64,000 nucleotides of DNA from NCBI GenBank assembly GCA_964057225.1, contig OZ059894.1:12038131-12102130 (forward strand). Direction: 5' to 3'. The DNA comes from Auanema rhodensis (taxonomy: Eukaryota > Nematoda > Chromadorea > Rhabditida > Rhabditidae). Shown piece after piece: positions 1 through 8,818 of this stretch. Under the pieces are notes generated by a model. It was not told the origin of the DNA. It ran no database searches and saw only the letters and a list, made by a program, of their open reading frames with translations. Position 1 is the first letter of the stretch. The number at the start of each line of letters is the position of its first letter. The position numbers and the translations under genes are program-made.

Positions 1-302
1 CTCAACTTTTGGACTTATTTTTTTCTTATTCGAAGCGCTGCACTTTTTTCTATTCTTTTTATTCAAATACTTGTATATAGTTTTATATGTACGGTTGCAA
101 AGTTTCCGAATATTTTATATATTTTTATACAATAATTAGGAGAAGGTTAATACAATGAAATCTCCCAACTTTACAGTGTTTGTATTGCTTACAGTATCTA
201 GAACAACCACTCTTGTAATATTAGAGCACATATCAATCAACAACTTTTTCTAGTTATCAAAGCTTTTTTATTTCTTCAAGATATTTCAAATAAAATATAA
301 AA

Positions 303-420
303 GCTTACGACACCCGGGATTCCCAAGCCGTCTCCGATCCAAGTACTAACCGGGCCCAACGTTGCTTGACTTGCCAGATCGGACGGGATGGCGTACTTTC
401 AACGTGGTATGGTCGTAAGC
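303..420 (-). rRNA. 5S rRNA, copy a, unit 1
   Basis: The large-subunit 5S rRNA gene reads on the minus strand from GCTTACGACC (420) to GTGTCGTAAGC (303), 118 nt. The 5' and 3' ends pair to form helix I. The middle carries the nematode-type stretch around CCATCCCGTCCGATCTGGCAA, and the conserved TTAGTACTTGGATC block (the internal promoter C-box region) is intact. It is followed by TTTT (299-302), a pol III terminator. Expected to be transcribed by RNA polymerase III from its internal promoter. Confidence 0.97.
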
Positions 421-662
421 AATGTTATATTCTTCATTATCAGTTATATCACTCTAAATCTTGTTGTTAATAGTTAGGACCACAAAGAAAACAACAGGAA
501 CAGTAACAAATGAAATGCCCAAACTTTACAGTGTTCGAGTTATTTACAGTATCTAAGACTACCTCTGTCGTGTTATTAGAGCAAACATTCGATTAACAAC
601 AACTTTTTTTTAGTTATCAAAGCTTTTTTATTTCTTCAAAAAATTTCAAATAAAATATAAAA

Positions 663-780
663 GCTTACGACACCCGGGATTCCCAAGCCGTCTCCGATCC
701 AAGTACTAACCGGGCCCAACGTTGCTTGACTTGCCAGATCGGACGGGATGGCGTACTTTCAACGTGGTATGGTCGTAAGC
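663..780 (-). rRNA. 5S rRNA, copy b, unit 1
   Basis: Same 118 nt as copy a, 360 bp away. The 5' flank (781-840) matches that of copy a except for a few bases. The spacer on the 3' side is diverged, with a longer T run before the gene end. Confidence 0.97.
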
Positions 781-922
781 AATGTCATATTCTTCATTAT
801 CAGTTATATCACTCTAAATCTTGTTGTTAATAGATACGACCACAAAGAAAACAACAGGAACAGTAACAATAACAAAAAAAATTTTTTTTTCACCTATGTG
901 TCTAAAGGTTAGCCATGTATCC

Positions 923-925
<3 letters not shown>

Positions 926-960
<35 letters not shown>
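926..960. repeat. (TA)n microsatellite (example, unit 1)
   Basis: A pure TA run about 220 bp upstream of the candidate RNA hairpin. It ranges from about 35 bp (units 1 and 9) to about 67 bp (unit 13) and explains nearly all length variation between units. It was also the Tc1 landing site in unit 3. Confidence 0.95.
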
Positions 961-962
<2 letters not shown>

Positions 963-1045
963 ACAGTAAAAAGTCCAATCAAGAGAGAAATTTTTTCAAC
1001 ACATAGTTGTTTTTTTTTTAAATATCATTGTTTTTCCTCATAACT

Positions 1046-1116
1046 CGGTTTAAACTCGTTCTAACCCGTTGAAATACGTCTAGAAAGTCTTTATAACATG
1101 CATATGTATGATAGAA
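1046..1116 (+). repeat. spacer duplication block R1 (partner 1667-1732)
   Basis: About 70 bp around TTCTAACCCGTTGAAATACG are repeated at about 1667-1732 at roughly 80% identity, including GTTGAAATACGTCT and ACATGCATATG. The first copy precedes the candidate RNA. The second runs into the U2/element relic. The same pair is in every unit. Confidence 0.7.
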
Positions 1117-1222
1117 CTTCATATTTATTGTAATAGAAAATTTTATTTTCAGACGTCTTGGTTAACAATGATATGTTTTACCCCCTTATAATTTTTATCA
1201 TAATGTTCCTTATACGGAACGC
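1113..1222 (+). ncRNA. candidate Sm-class / spliced-leader-like RNA (example, unit 1)
   Basis: About 20 nt downstream of the PSE-like block at 1062-1092, on the strand opposite to 5S and U2, lies a possible 110 nt RNA. It contains a U-rich Sm-like site (AAUUUUUAU, 1190-1198) followed by a 3' hairpin (1205-1220, 5 bp stem, 6 nt loop). This is the order seen in spliced-leader and other Sm-class RNAs. A possible splice donor GTTAAC lies at 1161-1166. In C. elegans, SL1 genes sit opposite 5S genes in a tandem unit, so the context fits. The leader does not match any SL I recognise, and the Sm-like site is not ideal. Present at the same offset in all 17 units. Confidence 0.28.
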
Positions 1223-1429
1223 TCAATGAAACTTGCTTCCAGAAAAATTTCTTTCTATTTTTTCTTCATATGTACGTAGATACTATAGAGAACTATGATA
1301 GAAAACTTTAACATTCACGAAATCATCATTTCTCATTACGCTACGGAGGTTTAAAAAGCTGTGTTTTACCTTATAATAGACCGGAAAACCCTTGTGTTAA
1401 AACTGGACCGTTTTTACACATATAAAAAT

Positions 1430-1445
1430 GTCCCGTATTCGGGAC
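1430..1445 (+). other. second hairpin, paralogous to the one at 1205-1220
   Basis: GTCCCG-TATT-CGGGAC forms a 6 bp stem. The flanks resemble those of the hairpin at 1205-1220 (AATGT before, CTMAATG.AAC after). Stem pair 3 is U-A in one and C-G in the other, a compensatory change. A U-run (TTTTTACACAT) precedes it, as in the first. It could be the 3' end of a second RNA gene or a decayed copy. Confidence 0.35.
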
Positions 1446-1786
1446 CCTAATGTAACTTTTGATTCCCTATATTTTTTTTCATGAAATTTACAATCTACTG
1501 TAGAAAGAAGAATTATTTTTATAAAAACTGTAAATTTTTGAAAAATGAAAACAAAACGAAAACAAAAACAACTTTTTTTTGAACATTTTCTCACACAAGG
1601 GTCCCCCCTTACCTACTTTTTTTCTCATTACTCGTTTCAACCTCATCCGATCACTCTGCAAACATGTTTAATCGTTCTAACTTGTTGAAATACGTCTTAA
1701 AAGTCTAAACAACATGCATATGCATAATAGAAACCACCCGAATAGGCCCCCACGCACTAAACGAGATATATACATTACCAGTATAG

Positions 1787-1826
1787 TAATAGAACACATA
1801 TTGAAGATTAATTCGATAAGAACAAT
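1787..1826 (-). repeat. decayed 40 bp U2 fragment (relic target duplication), example unit 1
   Basis: This matches U2 nt 40-79 in 35 of 40 positions, exactly the span duplicated by the short elements at 9603-9642 and 62245-62284. All five differences are G-to-A or C-to-T on the + strand. The left flank ACCAGTATAG (1777-1786) is the same as the outer end of the short elements, and the right flank is the 3' end of such an element. It is present in all 16 units that cover this region. Confidence 0.85.
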
Positions 1827-1870
1827 TTATTGACGTAGAGAATGTTTGTTCCGAAAAACTACAATATTAA
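1827..1870 (-). mobile_element. relic 3' end of a U2-targeted short element (example, unit 1)
   Basis: The 23 bases from 1827 are the same as in the intact short element at 61502, and the next 19 differ mostly by G-to-A and C-to-T changes. Beyond about 1870 similarity is weak (perhaps AGGCAGC...AAA near 1897). It is fixed in the array unit, so it predates the present copies. Confidence 0.75.
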
Positions 1871-2130
1871 ACTATAAAAGTAACAAAAGCGTAGAGGCAG
1901 CAAAGACATGAATAAACATAAATGTAAATACAGAATTACCAGGTAGTACATAAGTATGACAAAAAATTATAAGAAAGCCATGAAAATAGAAGGTTTGTGA
2001 ACAAATGAGAGGTACATCTTTGATCGTATAGTCATTTCTAAACCGTTCGTATGCTGCAGCATCGTCATAAGCGTCACTCAAGTTGAATTTCCATGTGTAC
2101 TACACGATTTTCATTCTTATTGTTACATTC

Positions 2131-2328
2131 TTTCCCTGAGGGAATGGGCCGTTCCCGCCAGCAGTGCAAGAGCGGGTCGACCCGTGAGGTGGAGCTAGCA
2201 AGCCAGCATCTACCTCAAGTCTCAAAAATCGGTTAACCTTATTGTGAACCAATGGAACACATATCGAAGGTTAATTCGATAAGAACGATTACTACACTTT
2301 GATCTTAGCCAAAAGGCCGAGAAGCGAT
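2131..2328 (-). ncRNA. U2 snRNA, unit 1
   Basis: Spliceosomal U2, which pairs with the intron branch site. On the minus strand it begins ATCGCTTCTCGGCCTTTTGG at 2328. The branch-recognition GUAGUA is at nt 34-39, an Sm-type site (GAUUUUUGAG) is near nt 99-108 (2221-2230), and stem IV CCCGC...GCGGG surrounds the CUCUUGCACUGCUG loop. The 3' end is set at about 2131 from the terminal UUCCCUCAGGGAA hairpin and may be off by several nt. At 198 nt it is close to the nematode U2 size. No complete TATA-like core is obvious; a possible PSE lies at 2349-2380. Confidence 0.95.
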
Positions 2329-2348
2329 ACAGCATAGCCATGAGTATC

Positions 2349-2380
2349 AAAGACATCAAGCAAATGTATCGTACTTGTTA
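2349..2380 (-). promoter_or_regulatory. possible PSE upstream of U2 (example, unit 1)
   Basis: The minus strand at 21-52 nt upstream of the U2 start reads TAAC-n7-ATAC-n11-GTCTTT. A similar order, TAAC-n8-ATAC-n9-GTCTTT, occurs on the + strand at 1062-1092, and a weaker copy at 1678-1708. The distance upstream suits an snRNA proximal sequence element. The match is short and I found it by eye, so it is tentative. Confidence 0.3.
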
Positions 2381-2771
2381 CGAGTGCACTCTCTCATTTG
2401 AATATAAAAGTGTGGTTTGACAATCTTGACTGTACAGGTCATAAATGGCTCATATAAACTGTGGATTTACTCAACTTTTGGACTTATTTTTTTCTTATTC
2501 GAAGCGCTGCACTTTTTTCTATTCTTTTTATTCAAATACTTGTATATAGTTTTATATGTACGGTTGCAAAGTTTCCGAATATTTTATATATTTTTATACA
2601 ATAATTAGGAGAAGGTTAATACAATGAAATCTCCCAACTTTACAGTGTTTGTATTGCTTACAGTATCTAGAACAACCACTCTTGTAATATTAGAGCACAT
2701 ATCAATCAACAACTTTTTCTAGTTATCAAAGCTTTTTTATTTCTTCAAGATATTTCAAATAAAATATAAAA
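2381..2771. other. spacer between U2 and 5S-a (example, unit 2)
   Basis: AT-rich, no gene recognised. A 63-codon + strand ORF (2417-2608) recurs in the same form in every unit because the units are near-identical. It is antisense to the U2 and 5S upstream region, rich in Phe and Tyr as expected from T-rich DNA, and not supported as a gene. Confidence 0.6.
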
Positions 2772-2889
2772 GCTTACGACACCCGGGATTCCCAAGCCGT
2801 CTCCGATCCAAGTACTAACCGGGCCCAACGTTGCTTGACTTGCCAGATCGGACGGGATGGCGTACTTTCAACGTGGTATGGTCGTAAGC
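2772..2889 (-). rRNA. 5S rRNA, copy a, unit 2
   Basis: Intact; starts 444 bp from the U2 5' end, as in every unit. Confidence 0.97.
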
Positions 2890-3131
2890 AATGTTATATT
2901 CTTCATTATCAGTTATATCACTCTAAATCTTGTTGTTAATAGTTAGGACCACAAAGAAAACAACAGGAACAGTAACAAATGAAATGCCCAAACTTTACAG
3001 TGTTCGAGTTATTTACAGTATCTAAGACTACCTCTGTCGTGTTATTAGAGCAAACATTCGATTAACAACAACTTTTTTTTAGTTATCAAAGCTTTTTTAT
3101 TTCTTCAAAAAATTTCAAATAAAATATAAAA

Positions 3132-3249
3132 GCTTACGACACCCGGGATTCCCAAGCCGTCTCCGATCCAAGTACTAACCGGGCCCAACGTTGCTTGACT
3201 TGCCAGATCGGACGGGATGGCGTACTTTCAACGTGGTATGGTCGTAAGC
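3132..3249 (-). rRNA. 5S rRNA, copy b, unit 2
   Basis: Intact, 360 bp from copy a. Confidence 0.97.
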
Positions 3250-3392
3250 AATGTCATATTCTTCATTATCAGTTATATCACTCTAAATCTTGTTGTTAAT
3301 AGATACGACCACAAAGAAAACAACAGGAACAGTAACAATAACAAAAAAAATTTTTTTTTCACCTATGTGTCTAAAGGTTAGCCATGTATCCG

Positions 3393-3456
<64 letters not shown>

Positions 3457-4624
3457 ACAGTAAAAAGTCCAATCAAGAGAGAAATTTTTTCAACACATAG
3501 TTGTTTTTTTTTTAAATATCATTGTTTTTCCTCATAACTCGGTTTAAACTCGTTCTAACCCGTTGAAATACGTCTAGAAAGTCTTTATAACATGCATATG
3601 TATGATAGAACTTCATATTTATTGTAATAGAAAATTTTATTTTCAGACGTCTTGGTTAACAATGATATGTTTTACCCCCTTATAATTTTTATCATAATGT
3701 TCCTTATACGGAACGCTCAATGAAACTTGCTTCCAGAAAAATTTCTTTCTATTTTTTCTTCATATGTACGTAGATACTATAGAGAACTATGATAGAAAAC
3801 TTTAACATTCACGAAATCATCATTTCTCATTACGCTACGGAGGTTTAAAAAGCTGTGTTTTACCTTATAATAGACCGGAAAACCCTTGTGTTAAAACTGG
3901 ACCGTTTTTACACATATAAAAATGTCCCGTATTCGGGACCCTAATGTAACTTTTGATTCCCTATATTTTTTTTCATGAAATTTACAATCTACTGTAGAAA
4001 GAAGAATTATTTTTATAAAAACTGTAAATTTTTGAAAAATGAAAACAAAACGAAAACAAAAACAACTTTTTTTTGAACATTTTCTCACACAAGGGTCCCC
4101 CCTTACCTACTTTTTTTCTCATTACTCGTTTCAACCTCATCCGATCACTCTGCAAACATGTTTAATCGTTCTAACTTGTTGAAATACGTCTTAAAAGTCT
4201 AAACAACATGCATATGCATAATAGAAACCACCCGAATAGGCCCCCACGCACTAAACGAGATATATACATTACCAGTATAGTAATAGAACACATATTGAAG
4301 ATTAATTCGATAAGAACAATTTATTGACGTAGAGAATGTTTGTTCCGAAAAACTACAATATTAAACTATAAAAGTAACAAAAGCGTAGAGGCAGCAAAGA
4401 CATGAATAAACATAAATGTAAATACAGAATTACCAGGTAGTACATAAGTATGACAAAAAATTATAAGAAAGCCATGAAAATAGAAGGTTTGTGAACAAAT
4501 GAGAGGTACATCTTTGATCGTATAGTCATTTCTAAACCGTTCGTATGCTGCAGCATCGTCATAAGCGTCACTCAAGTTGAATTTCCATGTGTACTACACG
4601 ATTTTCATTCTTATTGTTACATTC

Positions 4625-4822
4625 TTTCCCTGAGGGAATGGGCCGTTCCCGCCAGCAGTGCAAGAGCGGGTCGACCCGTGAGGTGGAGCTAGCAAGCCAG
4701 CATCTACCTCAAGTCTCAAAAATCGGTTAACCTTATTGTGAACCAATGGAACACATATCGAAGGTTAATTCGATAAGAACGATTACTACACTTTGATCTT
4801 AGCCAAAAGGCCGAGAAGCGAT
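4625..4822 (-). ncRNA. U2 snRNA, unit 2
   Basis: Intact, same sequence as the copy at 2131-2328. Confidence 0.95.
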
Positions 4823-5265
4823 ACAGCATAGCCATGAGTATCAAAGACATCAAGCAAATGTATCGTACTTGTTACGAGTGCACTCTCTCATTTGAATATA
4901 AAAGTGTGGTTTGACAATCTTGACTGTACAGGTCATAAATGGCTCATATAAACTGTGGATTTACTCAACTTTTGGACTTATTTTTTTCTTATTCGAAGCG
5001 CTGCACTTTTTTCTATTCTTTTTATTCAAATACTTGTATATAGTTTTATATGTACGGTTGCAAAGTTTCCGAATATTTTATATATTTTTATACAATAATT
5101 AGGAGAAGGTTAATACAATGAAATCTCCCAACTTTACAGTGTTTGTATTGCTTACAGTATCTAGAACAACCACTCTTGTAATATTAGAGCACATATCAAT
5201 CAACAACTTTTTCTAGTTATCAAAGCTTTTTTATTTCTTCAAGATATTTCAAATAAAATATAAAA

Positions 5266-5383
5266 GCTTACGACACCCGGGATTCCCAAGCCGTCTCCGA
5301 TCCAAGTACTAACCGGGCCCAACGTTGCTTGACTTGCCAGATCGGACGGGATGGCGTACTTTCAACGTGGTATGGTCGTAAGC
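5266..5383 (-). rRNA. 5S rRNA, copy a, unit 3
   Basis: Intact. Confidence 0.97.
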
Positions 5384-5625
5384 AATGTTATATTCTTCAT
5401 TATCAGTTATATCACTCTAAATCTTGTTGTTAATAGTTAGGACCACAAAGAAAACAACAGGAACAGTAACAAATGAAATGCCCAAACTTTACAGTGTTCG
5501 AGTTATTTACAGTATCTAAGACTACCTCTGTCGTGTTATTAGAGCAAACATTCGATTAACAACAACTTTTTTTTAGTTATCAAAGCTTTTTTATTTCTTC
5601 AAAAAATTTCAAATAAAATATAAAA

Positions 5626-5743
5626 GCTTACGACACCCGGGATTCCCAAGCCGTCTCCGATCCAAGTACTAACCGGGCCCAACGTTGCTTGACTTGCCAG
5701 ATCGGACGGGATGGCGTACTTTCAACGTGGTATGGTCGTAAGC
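5626..5743 (-). rRNA. 5S rRNA, copy b, unit 3
   Basis: Intact; the Tc1-type element lies 183 bp upstream of its 5' end. Confidence 0.97.
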
Positions 5744-5885
5744 AATGTCATATTCTTCATTATCAGTTATATCACTCTAAATCTTGTTGTTAATAGATAC
5801 GACCACAAAGAAAACAACAGGAACAGTAACAATAACAAAAAAAATTTTTTTTTCACCTATGTGTCTAAAGGTTAGCCATGTATCC

Positions 5886-5926
<41 letters not shown>

Positions 5927-5929
<3 letters not shown>

Positions 5930-5955
5930 TGTGGTGCAAAATATAGTAACCTCTT
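5927..5955. repeat. Tc1-type left terminal inverted repeat
   Basis: 29 bp, ending TAACCTCTT; matches the right repeat with one mismatch (ATAG versus ATTG). Confidence 0.92.
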
Positions 5956-6215
5956 GAAAAAAATCTAAATTTTTTTAATATCAATATTTTTCTGAACAAT
6001 GTTCACAAATAAATAATAAACACTCCTACATGTGTCAAACCATAAATAAAGCAAGGTGTCAACGCATGTCATAAAAAAGATATATGAACAAAACCTTTTT
6101 TTCAGCGATCATTACTATCATCAAAAAAAACTTTAAAATAATTTTTTTTGCTTTCAACTTAATTTTTTGAATATTTTTGCTAATTCTTGAAATTTATTCA
6201 GGCTTTACCTGAATA

Positions 6216-7250
6216 ATGCCCGGAACCAGAGACTTGTCAGTTGCTGAGAAAGCTCAAATCCACGCCTTTTCTGTCGCGGGTTGGAGCCATCGAGCAATTG
6301 CCGAAAATCTGGGCCGTGCACGAAGCACGGTGACCCGCTTCTTATCAGAAGGTAGCGTCAATTCAAGACGTTCAAATTGTGGTAGGAAGCCTGTTTTGAA
6401 TGACAGGGATAAGAGGCGAATTATACGTTTAGCGTCTAATTCTACTAACAGTTGTAGTACTATTGCAGGCAAACTGCATTTAAACGTATCGAGATGGACG
6501 GTACGCAAGGTTCTGTCACAAGCGACAACCATAAAGAGAGCTAAAATGAGAAAAGCCCCGTTTTTGACCCCTGTTCATAAGAGAAATAGGGTCCTTTTTG
6601 CCGAAGAGAATGAGGAGCGAGAGTGGACAAAAGTAAACAGAATATAAAAAACGTAGATTTTAATTTCTTTGTTCTAGGTCATATTTTCTGATGAAAAGAA
6701 GTTCAACCTCGATGGTCCTGACGGAGTCCATCATTATTGGAGGGACCTTCGTAAGGAGCCGAGGTACTTCTCAAAACGTACCGCTGGAGGAGGTTCAGTT
6801 ATGGTTTGGGCTGCATTTTCCTCAACGGGAAAGTTGCAGATCCAATTCACAACGAACACACTAAACTCCGAGGACTATCAGGCTATCCTACAAGATAGTC
6901 TGATTCCTTATATCAACAGTTATCCTGATGAAAATTTGATTTTTCAACAAGATAATGCCCCCATCCATGCCAGTAGGTCCACAAAAACATGGCTGGATGA
7001 ACATAATATTAGTGTTTTGAAATGGCCTTCCAATTCCCCTGATCTAAACCCTATAGAAAATCTATGGGGTATTCTTGTTAAAAAGCTGTACGAAGATGGA
7101 AGACAGTATGAAAATACTAGACAACTTCGGACAGCAATTTTAAATGCATGGGACCTCCTATCAATTGAAACCTGTTCAAATTTGGCATCAAGCATGCCAA
7201 GACGTTTAGCTCAGGTAATTGAAAACAATGGAGGTCCTACTTCATATTAA
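6216..7250 (+). CDS. Tc1/mariner transposase (exons 6216-6632 and 6678-7250)
   Basis: Cut-and-paste transposase of about 329 aa, close to the usual Tc1 size. The N-terminal half holds the paired-type helix-turn-helix DNA-binding region (about residues 5-110, with WSHRAIAENLGRARSTV). A 45 bp intron runs from GTAAAC (6633) to TTCTAG (6677). Without removing it the frame ends at a stop just inside the intron. Joined across it, the frame continues into the first catalytic motif IFSDEK (D144). The other catalytic residues are D231 (QQDNAP) and E266 (PIENLWG), with 34 residues between them: the DD34E signature. The start ATG is the first in the frame. The gene looks functional; activity is inferred only. 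Confidence 0.93.
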
Positions 7251-7447
7251 AATTGTGTTTTTTTAATTTTTTGTTTAACTTCATTTTTGCCCAAAAGTTG
7301 TAAAAAAAATATTTTCACTTTTTCTCACATCCACATTGTTAATTAATTTTCCTCTCAATAATAAAATGTTTGTTAATTTGAAAGCTTCTAAACAATACAA
7401 AAAGATTTGGAACAAAACATCATTTGAAAAAAAAAAAAGTTAAAATA

Positions 7448-7476
7448 AAGAGGTTACAATATTTTGCACCACAGTG
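7448..7476. repeat. Tc1-type right terminal inverted repeat
   Basis: Inverted copy of the left end, followed by the TA of the microsatellite. Confidence 0.92.
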
Positions 7477-8659
7477 TATATATATATATCAACAGTAAAA
7501 AGTCCAATCAAGAGAGAAATTTTTTCAACACATAGTTGTTTTTTTTTTAAATATCATTGTTTTTCCTCATAACTCGGTTTAAACTCGTTCTAACCCGTTG
7601 AAATACGTCTAGAAAGTCTTTATAACATGCATATGTATGATAGAACTTCATATTTATTGTAATAGAAAATTTTATTTTCAGACGTCTTGGTTAACAATGA
7701 TATGTTTTACCCCCTTATAATTTTTATCATAATGTTCCTTATACGGAACGCTCAATGAAACTTGCTTCCAGAAAAATTTCTTTCTATTTTTTCTTCATAT
7801 GTACGTAGATACTATAGAGAACTATGATAGAAAACTTTAACATTCACGAAATCATCATTTCTCATTACGCTACGGAGGTTTAAAAAGCTGTGTTTTACCT
7901 TATAATAGACCGGAAAACCCTTGTGTTAAAACTGGACCGTTTTTACACATATAAAAATGTCCCGTATTCGGGACCCTAATGTAACTTTTGATTCCCTATA
8001 TTTTTTTTCATGAAATTTACAATCTACTGTAGAAAGAAGAATTATTTTTATAAAAACTGTAAATTTTTGAAAAATGAAAACAAAACGAAAACAAAAACAA
8101 CTTTTTTTTGAACATTTTCTCACACAAGGGTCCCCCCTTACCTACTTTTTTTCTCATTACTCGTTTCAACCTCATCCGATCACTCTGCAAACATGTTTAA
8201 TCGTTCTAACTTGTTGAAATACGTCTTAAAAGTCTAAACAACATGCATATGCATAATAGAAACCACCCGAATAGGCCCCCACGCACTAAACGAGATATAT
8301 ACATTACCAGTATAGTAATAGAACACATATTGAAGATTAATTCGATAAGAACAATTTATTGACGTAGAGAATGTTTGTTCCGAAAAACTACAATATTAAA
8401 CTATAAAAGTAACAAAAGCGTAGAGGCAGCAAAGACATGAATAAACATAAATGTAAATACAGAATTACCAGGTAGTACATAAGTATGACAAAAAATTATA
8501 AGAAAGCCATGAAAATAGAAGGTTTGTGAACAAATGAGAGGTACATCTTTGATCGTCTAGTCATTTCTAAACCGTTCGTATGCTGCAGCATCGTCATAAG
8601 CGTCACTCAAGTTGAATTTCCATGTGTACTACACGATTTTCATTCTTATTGTTACATTC

Positions 8660-8818
8660 TTTCCCTGAGGGAATGGGCCGTTCCCGCCAGCAGTGCAAGA
8701 GCGGGTCGACCCGTGAGGTGGAGCTAGCAAGCCAGCATCTACCTCAAGTCTCAAAAATCGGTTAACCTTATTGTGAACCAATGGAACACATATCGAAGGT
8801 TAATTCGATAAGAACGAT
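8660..8818 (-). pseudogene. U2 snRNA unit 3: nt 40-198 (interrupted)
   Basis: The 3' part of a U2 gene split by the short element at 8819-9602. The segment 8779-8818 is the left copy of the 40 bp target duplication. Confidence 0.93.

Larger units (their letters stand above)
1..2328. repeat. 5S-U2 array unit 1 (5' part cut by window start)
   Basis: This unit ends at the U2 5' end. It holds 5S-a, 5S-b, a TA tract of about 35 bp (926-960), the candidate + strand RNA (1113-1222), the U2/element relic (1787-1826 onward) and U2. Two 360 bp sub-repeats (61-420 and 421-780) each contain a 5S gene and its spacer. They are identical in the 5S part and diverged in the spacer. The first sequenced base lies about 140 bp beyond the preceding U2 5' end. 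Confidence 0.9.
2329..4822. repeat. 5S-U2 array unit 2
   Basis: Uninterrupted unit of 2494 bp. The TA tract is about 61 bp (3394-3454) and is preceded by one T fewer than in the other units. Candidate + strand RNA at 3607-3716; U2/element relic at 4281-4320. Confidence 0.92.
5927..7476 (+). mobile_element. Tc1-type DNA transposon in the TA tract of unit 3
   Basis: A 1550 bp element flanked by TA. The 29 bp terminal inverted repeats (5927-5955 and 7448-7476) start CACTGTGGTGCAAAATAT and differ at one position. It encodes one transposase (6216-7250, one intron). Flanks between the repeats and the gene (5956-6215 and 7251-7447) are AT-rich with no other gene seen. The intact repeats, frame and splice sites suggest a young copy. 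Confidence 0.93.

Noticed and set aside
301..780. The pair of 360 bp sub-repeats as a CRISPR-like array
   Set aside because: They are two 5S genes with diverged spacers; no short repeats with regular spacers are present.
821..1006. ORFs of 61-84 codons with Tyr-Ile repeats
   Set aside because: The Tyr-Ile run is the (TA)n microsatellite, and the length and C-terminus change with repeat number.
1375..1420. Minus-strand TATTATAAG followed by GTAAAA as a spliced leader and donor
   Set aside because: The donor-like site is present but no Sm-like site or terminal hairpin follows at a suitable distance on that strand.
1397..1594. 65-codon minus-strand ORF present in every unit
   Set aside because: It overlaps the hairpin spacer, is driven by A/T runs, and shows no domain; identical copies come from array homogenisation, not protein selection.
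1872..2081. 69-codon minus-strand ORF between U2 and the relic
   Set aside because: It lies within the decayed element region. Unit 3 lacks it because of one substitution (8557), so it is not conserved as a gene.
2417..2608. 63-codon + strand ORF present in every unit
   Set aside because: It recurs only because the units are near-identical. The composition (Phe, Tyr, Leu) reflects T-rich spacer, with no domain and no promoter support.
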